From: an uncultured Alphaproteobacteria bacterium
GTDB taxonomy: Bacteria; Pseudomonadota; Alphaproteobacteria; Rhizobiales; Pleomorphomonadaceae
Length of the DNA stretch: 13,748 nucleotides
Direction: 5' to 3'
Assembly: GCA_937900425.1 (NCBI GenBank)
Contig: CALCDT010000268.1
Span: 1 to 13,748, forward strand
Shown in pieces: positions 8,796-13,748 of this stretch (position 1 is the first letter of the stretch; each line of letters opens with the position of its first letter). A model generated the notes under the pieces. The model saw only the letters and a list, made by a program, of their open reading frames with translations. It made no database searches and was not told the DNA's origin. The position numbers and the translations under genes are program-made.

Positions 8796-8857
8796 CGATG
8801 GTCAACTGCCGGCCAAACATGCTATTCGCGGCGGAAATCCAAGCCGTCTGACCATCG
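8796..8857 (+). promoter_or_regulatory. Long-range inverted repeat in the crcB leader
   Basis: CGATGGTCA (8796-8804) is the exact complement of TGACCATCG (8849-8857), with 44 bases between, ending ten bases before the proposed crcB start. The spacer holds smaller GC-rich pairings. It could fold as a leader structure over the start region. It contains GATGG and AAAC but not the paired GGCG...CGCC frame of the fluoride (crcB-motif) riboswitch as I know it, so I do not call one. Confidence 0.35.
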
Positions 8858-8867
8858 GAACCCGCCC

Positions 8868-9251
8868 TTGTCCCCATTCCACCTCGCCCTCGTCGCCCTC
8901 GCCGGCGCCATCGGCGCCACCTGCCGGCATCTCGTCGGGCTCGCGGTGATGCGCGCGCTCGGTCCCGGCTTTCCCTGGGGCACCTTCGCGGTGAACGTCT
9001 CGGGTTCGCTGATCATGGGCCTCTTCATCGGCCTCTGGGCGCTGAAGGTCTCCGGTCCGGAGGAGATCCGGCTGTTCGTCGCGGTCGGTGTCCTCGGCGG
9101 CTTCACCACCTTCTCGTCCTTCTCGCTCGACGCGGTGACGCTCTACGAGCGCGGCGCCCTGCTGCCGGCGGCGGGCTACGTCGCCGGCTCGGTGCTGCTC
9201 TCGCTCGCCGCGCTCTTCGCCGGCCTCGCCATCGCGAGGACCTTCGCATGA
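8868..9251 (+). CDS. crcB: Fluoride efflux channel CrcB (Fluc)
   Basis: Dimeric inner-membrane channel that exports fluoride. The proposed product has 127 residues, the usual length, and four hydrophobic segments (about 4-28, 38-60, 68-95, 102-124). Family signatures are present: GAIGATCRH (13-21), FPWGTFAVNVSGS with the pore Asn43, and GGFTTFSSFSLD (77-88), which carries the phenylalanines lining the fluoride path and the threonine/serine residues around the bound central sodium. No ATG fits. The frame is open far upstream but unlike CrcB, and TTG 8868 places the first helix correctly, though its Shine-Dalgarno is weak. The stop overlaps the next gene's start as ATGA, implying coupled translation with the rRNA pseudouridine synthase. 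I recall crcB-rluC pairs in other Rhizobiales. No canonical fluoride riboswitch is recognised upstream. Confidence 0.92.
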   Translation: MSPFHLALVALAGAIGATCRHLVGLAVMRALGPGFPWGTFAVNVSGSLIMGLFIGLWALKVSGPEEIRLFVAVGVLGGFTTFSSFSLDAVTLYERGALLPAAGYVAGSVLLSLAALFAGLAIARTFA

Positions 9252-10282
9252 GCACGCCGTCGATGAAGGTCGAAATGGTCACGGTCGGCAAGGACGAGGC
9301 CGGCATGCGGCTCGACCGCTGGTTCAAGGCCCACTATCCCGGCCTCGGCTTCGGCCACCTGCAGAAGCTGCTGCGCTCCGGCCAGGTCCGCGTCGACGGC
9401 GGCCGGGTGAAGGCCGACAGCCGCGTCCAGCCCGGCCAGATCGTCCGCGTGCCGCCGATGACCGGCGACGCCCCGCCCGCCTTCGACGCTTCCGGCGCCC
9501 CGATGGCCCGACCCAAGCAGATCGCCTCCTCCGACGAGGAACGCTATCTGCGCCAGTTGCTGCTCTACGAGGACGAGCACGTCTTCGTCTTCAACAAGCC
9601 GGCCGGCCTCGCCGTGCAGGGCGGCTCGGGCATGACGCGGCACATCGACGGCATGCTGGAGGCCTTCCGCGACAGGAAGGGCGTCAAGCCGCGCCTCGTC
9701 CACCGGCTCGACCGCGAGACCTCCGGCTGCCTGCTGGTCGCCCGCTCGCGCCTCGCCGCCTCGACCCTCGCCCGCACCTTCCAGACCCGCTCGGCCCGCA
9801 AGATCTACTGGGCGATGGTCTATTCGGTGCCCAAGCCCAGGCAGGGCAAGATCTCGTCCTATCTCGCCAAGCAGGCGACGCCGGACGGCGAGATGATGGT
9901 GGTTGCGAAGCACGGTGACAAGGACGCCCAGCACGCGGTGACCTATTATTCGTCGGTGGAGACGATCGCGCAGAAGTTCACCTGGGTGACGATGAAGCCG
10001 GTGACCGGCCGCACCCACCAGCTGCGCGTCCACATGCAGTCGATCGGCCACCCGATCATCGGCGACCCCCGCTATTTCGACATCGAAAACTGGGAGTTCC
10101 CGGGCGGCATCCAGAACCGGCTGCACCTGCTCGCCCGCCGGCTGACCATTCCGCATCCGGCCGGCGGCGGCGTCATCGACGTCACCGCCCCCCTGCCCCC
10201 GCACATGCTGCAGACCTGGAATGCCTTCGGCCTCGAGGTCGACGATCCCGACAAGGGCGACCCGAAGTTCCCCGAGGACTGA
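9248..10282 (+). CDS. rluC: RluA-family 23S rRNA pseudouridine synthase (RluC-like)
   Basis: Isomerises specific uridines of 23S rRNA to pseudouridine during large-subunit assembly. The 344 residues comprise an N-terminal S4 RNA-binding domain (MRLDRWFKAHYPGLGFGHLQ at 20-39, LLRSGQVRVDG) and the RluA/RluC/RluD catalytic domain. That domain has FNKPAGLAVQGG (115-126) and motif II HRLDRETSG (152-160), with catalytic Asp155. Motif III follows as KPVTGRTHQLRVHM, then GHPIIGDPRY. The start ATG overlaps the crcB stop by four bases and needs no other signal. The RluC assignment, rather than RluD or another paralogue, rests on general resemblance and context, so the exact target positions remain open. 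There is an Asp/Lys/Pro-rich C-terminal extension (DDPDKGDPKFPED). Confidence 0.9.
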   Translation: MSTPSMKVEMVTVGKDEAGMRLDRWFKAHYPGLGFGHLQKLLRSGQVRVDGGRVKADSRVQPGQIVRVPPMTGDAPPAFDASGAPMARPKQIASSDEERYLRQLLLYEDEHVFVFNKPAGLAVQGGSGMTRHIDGMLEAFRDRKGVKPRLVHRLDRETSGCLLVARSRLAASTLARTFQTRSARKIYWAMVYSVPKPRQGKISSYLAKQATPDGEMMVVAKHGDKDAQHAVTYYSSVETIAQKFTWVTMKPVTGRTHQLRVHMQSIGHPIIGDPRYFDIENWEFPGGIQNRLHLLARRLTIPHPAGGGVIDVTAPLPPHMLQTWNAFGLEVDDPDKGDPKFPED

Positions 10283-10345
10283 GGCCCCCGAGCGCGCGCG
10301 CCGATTTCGCCCAAAGACCGGTGCGACGCTCTGTCCTTTTCGCCG

Positions 10346-10364
10346 GCGCGGCGTTGCGCCGCGC
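10346..10364 (+). terminator. GC hairpin after rluC, possible terminator
   Basis: GCGCGGCG (10346-10353) pairs perfectly with CGCCGCGC (10357-10364) around TTG, 64 bases past the rluC stop and about 94 before the next gene. No T-run follows on the + strand. On the other strand AAAA lies four bases beyond the stem. It may terminate or attenuate, or be a chance GC palindrome. Confidence 0.35.
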
Positions 10365-10457
10365 GCCCTCGGGCGCTACTCATCCGGAACGGGGGAAGTT
10401 CGTTCCCGCAAGGCCCGAACGCGGCGGCCGTGGCGGGGACTTCGGAGGAGACGAGGA

Positions 10458-10991
10458 ATGCTGAGACTGTTCGCGGCCCTGTTCGCCGGGCTCGTCGCGC
10501 TGGCGCCGGTGGTGGCCGAGGCCCATGGCCCGACCCGCCAGAAGATCACCGAGACCATCACCATCGACGCCCCGGCCGACAAGGTCTGGGCCGTGGTCGG
10601 CAACTTCCAGGACATGAGCTGGCACCCGGCCGTCGAGAAGACCGAGGGCACCGGCGGCAACGACGTCGGCGCCACCCGCAACCTCACCCTCCAGGGCGGC
10701 GGCGTGCTCGAGGAGGTGCTCGAGAAATACGACGCGGCCAAGATGATGCTGTTCTACCGCATGGCCAAGGACGCGGTCGAGGTTCTGCCCGTCACCAACT
10801 ACTCCTCGCGCATCACGCTGAAGGACGTCGGCGGCAAGACCGAGGTCACCTGGTGGGGCGCCTTCTACCGCGGCTATCCCAACAACGATCCCCCGGCCGA
10901 ACTGAACGACGAGGCCGCCGTCGCCGCGGTGACCGGCGTCTACAAGTCGGGCCTCGAAGCCCTCAAGACGAAGATCGAAAGCGGCAGCTGA
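10458..10991 (+). CDS. Exported SRPBCC-family protein (MxaD-like)
   Basis: A 177-residue protein with a clear signal peptide (MLRLFAALFAGLVALAPVVA, cleavage likely after AEA, residue 22), so it should act in the periplasm. The mature part is a single SRPBCC helix-grip domain: ITETITIDAPADKVWAVVGN, then FQDMSWHPAVEKTEG (the DxxxWHPxV run common in polyketide-cyclase/MxaD relatives), GGNDVGATRNLTL, ITLKDVGGKTEVTWWGAF, and a long C-terminal helix (VTGVYKSGLEALKTKIE) closing the cavity. ATG 10458 is preceded by GGAGGAG (10444-10450) at good spacing. MxaD, the best-known exported relative, assists methanol dehydrogenase in methylotrophs. No methanol dehydrogenase or PQQ gene is in view, so that role is only an analogy. 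The exported propeller gene follows one base after the stop. Confidence 0.85.
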   Translation: MLRLFAALFAGLVALAPVVAEAHGPTRQKITETITIDAPADKVWAVVGNFQDMSWHPAVEKTEGTGGNDVGATRNLTLQGGGVLEEVLEKYDAAKMMLFYRMAKDAVEVLPVTNYSSRITLKDVGGKTEVTWWGAFYRGYPNNDPPAELNDEAAVAAVTGVYKSGLEALKTKIESGS

Positions 10992-10992
10992 G

Positions 10993-11967
10993 ATGGCCTG
11001 CCGGACGATCGCAAGGGCGGGCCTCCGGCTCGCCCTTTGCTTTTTCGGTGGACAGGCCCTCCTCGCCGGACCCGCGCTCGCCGACGAAGCCTTCGTCACC
11101 AACCAGCTCTCCGACACGGTCTCGGTCGTCGACCTCGAGACCTTCGAGGAGGTCGCGACCATCCCGGTCGCCGGCAAGCCGGCCGGCGTCGCCGTCTCGC
11201 GCGACGGGACGCGGGTCTACGTCACCAGTCCGGAAGGCCTCCACTTCACGGTGATCGACGCCGCCGCCAGGACGGTGCTGCGCCAGGTGCCGCTCGAACA
11301 CGGCTATCTCGGCCTCGCGCTTTCCATCGACGACCGCCGCCTGTTCCTCGCCGACTGGTACCGTCACCGGATCTCGGTGTTCGACACCGTGACCTTCGAG
11401 CGGATCGCCGACATTCCCGTCGGCAAGTCCCCGTCGGGCATGTGGGTAACCGATGACGGGCGCCATCTCCTCACCTGCGACCGCGATTCGAACCAGCTCT
11501 CGGTGATCGACCTCGAAACGCTCACCGTCGCCGGCACCGTCGCCGTCGGCGAGCGGCCCTTCGCGGTGACGGCGACGGAGGACGGCGCAACAGCCTTCGT
11601 CGCCAACGTCGCCACCGACGACGTCTCCGTCGTCGACCTCGCCGCGATGCGGGAGGTCAAGCGCATCCCGGTCGGCGACACCCCCTATGGCGTCGCCCTC
11701 GCCGGCGGCACTGGCTTCGTCACCGACCAGCACGCCGGCACGATCACCGTCTTCGACGTCGCGGCGCGCGAGCCGGTCGACACCCTCGACGTCTCGGGAT
11801 TTCCCGAAGGCGTCGCCACCGGCCACGACGGCCGCCACGTCTACGTCGCCAACTGGGATCTCGACAGCCTCGTCGAGATCGACACGGCGAGCCGGGAGGT
11901 GACCCGCGAGGCCACGGTCGGTCGCGGACCGCGGGCCTTCGGACTGTTCATCCGCCGCACGCCGTGA
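10993..11967 (+). CDS. Exported YVTN-family seven-bladed beta-propeller protein
   Basis: A 324-residue protein with an N-terminal signal peptide (hydrophobic LALCFFGGQALLAGPALA, cleavage near ADEA, about residue 31). The rest divides without remainder into seven repeats of about 41 residues, each of the form [A/V][F/Y]V[T/A]N...[S]V[V/I]D..T...V..[I]PVG..P.GVA...DG. The repeat openings are AFVTNQLSDT, VYVTSPEGLH, LFLADWYRHR, LLTCDRDSNQ, AFVANVATDD, FVTDQHAGT and VYVANWDLDS. Seven is the number for a closed propeller, so the protein looks complete. It starts one base after the SRPBCC stop; the Shine-Dalgarno is weak, which suggests coupling. YVTN proteins are often scaffolds or ligand binders, and some accompany PQQ-dependent alcohol oxidation. 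Nothing here shows catalysis, and the ligand is unknown. Confidence 0.87.
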   Translation: MACRTIARAGLRLALCFFGGQALLAGPALADEAFVTNQLSDTVSVVDLETFEEVATIPVAGKPAGVAVSRDGTRVYVTSPEGLHFTVIDAAARTVLRQVPLEHGYLGLALSIDDRRLFLADWYRHRISVFDTVTFERIADIPVGKSPSGMWVTDDGRHLLTCDRDSNQLSVIDLETLTVAGTVAVGERPFAVTATEDGATAFVANVATDDVSVVDLAAMREVKRIPVGDTPYGVALAGGTGFVTDQHAGTITVFDVAAREPVDTLDVSGFPEGVATGHDGRHVYVANWDLDSLVEIDTASREVTREATVGRGPRAFGLFIRRTP

Positions 11968-12000
11968 GGACCGTCACCTGAGAGCCGCCGCCCTGCATTT

Positions 12001-12042
12001 CCACCGTCGTTTGCGGCGGGGGATCTCGCCGCGGCACGGTGG
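12001..12042. repeat. Nested inverted repeat after the propeller gene
   Basis: CCACCGT (12001-12007) pairs with ACGGTGG (12036-12042), and inside it GCGGCG (12013-12018) pairs with CGCCGC (12027-12032). It begins 33 bases past the propeller stop. There is no T-run, so it may be a transcript-end structure or a repeat half; weak support either way. Confidence 0.4.
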
Positions 12043-12299
12043 CATTGGACAACGCCTCGCCTGGAAGTAGTCTCTCTGCTCGTGCGAGCGCGGACGCCTG
12101 CTCGGGATGGAGCTGATGTCCTCCGTATGGAAGCACTGTCTTGTCAGATATCCGCGATCGAAAGTCGCCGTGACCTTGACGGCGGCGCTGCGGGTAGACC
12201 TCAGAGGGTGGCCGGCTGGAGCGAGAGGTCGCCCGCCGGGAGTCCGTCCATCTTCGCCATGTTGGGGTGGTGACGGGGCGGCGGCGACATCGTTCGACG

Positions 12300-12313
12300 C
12301 ATATTGCAATATG
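12300..12313. promoter_or_regulatory. Perfect 14-bp palindrome upstream of the methyltransferase gene
   Basis: CATATTGCAATATG is a perfect palindrome lying 10 bases before the ATG at 12324, in locally AT-rich DNA within a GC-rich gap. Position and symmetry suit an operator that would cover the -10 region or leader. I find no convincing -35 partner, and I do not recognise the binding protein. Confidence 0.45.
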
Positions 12314-12323
12314 GGGGCGGGGA

Positions 12324-12998
12324 ATGGATTTCGAGCAGGAAGTCGCACCGCGGCTGATCGCGGCGGGACACAAGATCAGGGACGAGTTCACCGAACGCTT
12401 TCTCGCCCTGAAAGCGGCGGGATCGAAGGAAGCCTTCTCACCGCTCCTCGGTTTCGGCAGCCGTGAACAGGACCTCGGCCCCGCCGGTTATGATCCGAAG
12501 GCCCCGATCAAGTTCGCCTATCAGGTCAAGGGCGCCGTCGTCACCGTGCGCCGCTATCTACCCTACTTCGCCGGCGTGAAGCGCGGCTTCGAGATCGGCG
12601 TCGGCGCCGGCTACCTGATGCGCTCGCTCATCGACGTCCACGGCATCGCGATGCGGGGCTGCGACATCGACATCAAGCGCCTCGGCGTCTACAGGGCCAT
12701 TCGAGCAGAACTCGGTCTCACCGATCTCGTCACCGAACAGCGGATCGAGCCCCGGCGTCCCGTCGTCCTGCCGCCCGACACCGAGGCCGTCGTAGGCTTT
12801 CTGCCGGCCTGGACCGCGAAGTGGGACCTCGAAGACTACCAGTGGTTCCACACCGACCTGAAGCGTCAAAGGGTTCGGCGGATGTTCTGGCAGATGAACG
12901 CCAACATCGACAAGCCGGAAATCCGCGCCTATTTCGACAGCATCGGCGAAACGCCGGTGTCCGAAGACAACAGGCGCTTCGTCATCGTCGATCTGTGA
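12324..12998 (+). CDS. Putative class I SAM-dependent methyltransferase
   Basis: A 224-residue soluble protein. Residues 90-97, EIGVGAGY, form a glycine-rich SAM-binding motif I at the end of a strand (VKRGFEIGVG). About twenty residues on, MRGCDIDIKRL (110-120) gives the acidic end of strand two (Asp114, Asp116) that usually holds the SAM ribose. VVGFLPAWTAKW (about 156-167) is where the catalytic-side strand four motif would lie, though it lacks a recognisable D/N-P-P-Y. The N-terminal 85 residues are helical with no known domain. ATG 12324 follows GGGGGCGGGG, a purine-rich though atypical Shine-Dalgarno. The gene appears to be alone, convergent with clpB and closed by the hairpin at 13004-13035. 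Substrate unknown; the methyltransferase call rests mainly on the Rossmann motifs. Confidence 0.65.
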   Translation: MDFEQEVAPRLIAAGHKIRDEFTERFLALKAAGSKEAFSPLLGFGSREQDLGPAGYDPKAPIKFAYQVKGAVVTVRRYLPYFAGVKRGFEIGVGAGYLMRSLIDVHGIAMRGCDIDIKRLGVYRAIRAELGLTDLVTEQRIEPRRPVVLPPDTEAVVGFLPAWTAKWDLEDYQWFHTDLKRQRVRRMFWQMNANIDKPEIRAYFDSIGETPVSEDNRRFVIVDL

Positions 12999-13003
12999 TC
13001 AGG

Positions 13004-13035
13004 CCGTTCCGTCGCCGGTCGGGGCGACGGAACGG
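13004..13035. terminator. Shared hairpin between convergent methyltransferase and clpB genes
   Basis: CCGTTCCGTCGCC (13004-13016) and GGCGACGGAACGG (13023-13035) form a perfect 13-bp stem with a six-base loop. It starts five bases after the methyltransferase stop and lies 39 bases from the clpB stop. No T-run follows on either strand, so it is better seen as a two-way barrier or 3'-end stabiliser than a textbook terminator. Confidence 0.6.
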
Positions 13036-13074
13036 GTCCGGTGAGGCAACGTCATCGACGGGCCAAGGCACGCG

Positions 13075-13748
13075 TCACGCCGCCTCGCTGCCCGCGTCGG
13101 CGCCGGGGACACCGGCGCCGAACAGCAGGCGGTCGCTACCCGCGGTGATGGTCACGGTCATGCCGTCGACCACCTCGCCCGACAGGATCCGCTCGGCGAG
13201 GGGATCCTGCACCTGGCGCTGGATCACCCGCTTCAGCGGACGGGCACCGTAGACCGGATCGTAGCCCTTGTCGGCGAGCCAGACCTTGGCGCCGTCGTCG
13301 AGGGCGAGCACGATCTTGCGGTCGGCGAGCAGCTTTTCCAGCCGCTTCAGCTGGATCTCGACGATCGCCCCCATCTGCACCCGCTTCAGCCGGTGGAAAA
13401 GGATGATGTCGTCGAGCCGGTTGAGGAACTCCGGCCGGAAGTGCGAGCGGACGATCGCCATGACGTCGTCGCGCACCGCATCCACCGTGTCGGCCTCGCC
13501 CTGGGCGGCGAGATACTCCGACCCGAGGTTGGACGTCATGATGATCAGCGTGTTCTTGAAGTCGACCGTGCGGCCCTGGCCGTCGGTGAGGCGGCCGTCG
13601 TCGAGCACCTGCAGCAGCACGTTGAAGACATCCGGATGGGCCTTCTCGACCTCGTCGAACAACACGACCTGATAGGGCCGGCGCCGCACCGCCTCGGTCA
13701 GCGCCCCGCCCTCGTCGTAGCCGACGTAGCCGGGCGGCGCGCCGATCA
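13075..13748 (-). CDS. clpB: ATP-dependent disaggregase ClpB, C-terminal part (5' end outside window)
   Basis: ClpB is the hexameric Hsp100 chaperone that, with DnaK, threads aggregated proteins through its central pore. The window holds the last 223 residues, read leftward from the right edge. They include IGAPPGYVGYDEGG (the second-ring pore loop), ALTEAVRRRPYQVV, Walker B VVLFDEVEKAH of the second AAA+ ring, DGRLTDGQGRTVDF, sensor-1 IIMTSNLGS, arginine-finger segment HFRPEFLNRLDDII, and the small C-terminal domain with sensor-2 DPVYGARPLKRVIQ. The protein ends in a short Gly/Ala-rich tail (GAGVPGADAGSEAA). The stop at 13075 faces the methyltransferase gene. The linker and first ring, which distinguish ClpB from ClpA or ClpC, are outside the window, but the D2 sequence is ClpB-like throughout. 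Confidence 0.95.
   Translation of the reverse strand, partial: IGAPPGYVGYDEGGALTEAVRRRPYQVVLFDEVEKAHPDVFNVLLQVLDDGRLTDGQGRTVDFKNTLIIMTSNLGSEYLAAQGEADTVDAVRDDVMAIVRSHFRPEFLNRLDDIILFHRLKRVQMGAIVEIQLKRLEKLLADRKIVLALDDGAKVWLADKGYDPVYGARPLKRVIQRQVQDPLAERILSGEVVDGMTVTITAGSDRLLFGAGVPGADAGSEAA

Larger units (their letters stand above)
11968..12323. other. 356-bp intergenic region with hairpins, no gene recognised
   Basis: Between the propeller and methyltransferase genes I see only a nested inverted repeat (12001-12042) and an AT-rich palindrome (12300-12313). Short open frames occur on both strands, including one on the minus strand across about 11974-12348, but their translations have no domain and no ribosome-site support. 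The middle, about 12080-12260, is less GC-rich than coding DNA here and might be the remnant of something lost. Confidence 0.5.

Noticed and set aside
8796..8830. Canonical fluoride riboswitch before crcB
   Set aside because: GATGG and AAAC occur, but the flanking GGCG/CGCC pairing and the later conserved stretch of the motif are not found.
7705..8949. 414-codon frame across the toxin and membrane gene
   Set aside because: Only its middle (8293-8547) looks like protein. The first part is out of frame with the toxin and the last is non-coding in character.
11974..12391. Minus-strand open frames in the gap before the methyltransferase
   Set aside because: No ribosome site and no recognisable domain, and two frames compete over the same bases.

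Overview
The window is very GC-rich and almost AT-free outside a few promoter-like spots. Its gene set (uvrB, gabD, crcB followed by an RluA-family synthase, clpB) and two dispersed hairpin repeats familiar from Hyphomicrobiales (Rhizobiales) genomes point to a chromosomal segment of an alphaproteobacterium of that order. The genus cannot be fixed from the sequence alone.

Layout, left to right. 1-1397 (+): 3' two-thirds of uvrB, with a palindromic repeat inserted in frame in its C-terminal tail. 1398-2448: about 1.05 kb of GC-rich DNA with hairpins and a candidate promoter but no convincing gene. 2449-5256 (+): a 935-residue protein with an N-terminal FDxxWY...DPLxHY module, a helical linker, a GT2 glycosyltransferase domain, a GT-B-like second glycosyltransferase domain and an acidic Ala/Val/Pro tail. 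It is followed by a dispersed repeat and a good intrinsic terminator. 5665-7113 (-): gabD, succinate-semialdehyde dehydrogenase. 7446-8230 (+): a DUF1778 antitoxin and GNAT toxin pair behind its own AT-rich promoter, with an inverted repeat placed for autoregulation. 8293-8707 (+): a small four-helix membrane protein broken by one apparent base insertion. 8868-10282 (+): crcB fluoride channel and an RluC-like 23S rRNA pseudouridine synthase, overlapping by ATGA. 10458-11967 (+): an exported SRPBCC (MxaD-like) protein and an exported seven-repeat YVTN beta-propeller, one base apart. 12324-12998 (+): a SAM-dependent methyltransferase-like protein downstream of a perfect 14-bp palindrome. 13075-13748 (-): the C-terminal part of clpB, sharing a 13-bp perfect hairpin with the convergent methyltransferase gene.

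How the genes work together: three tight transcription units stand out, namely toxin-antitoxin, crcB-rluC and SRPBCC-propeller. The remaining genes are stand-alone repair, metabolism, chaperone and surface-glycan functions. The toxin-antitoxin pair, the frameshifted membrane gene and the dispersed repeats mark 7.1-8.9 kb and the intergenic gaps as the variable parts. I see no integrase, insertion sequence, CRISPR array, rRNA or tRNA. The least explained items are the SRPBCC/propeller exported pair, the double-glycosyltransferase fusion and the repeat that uvrB has absorbed into its reading frame.
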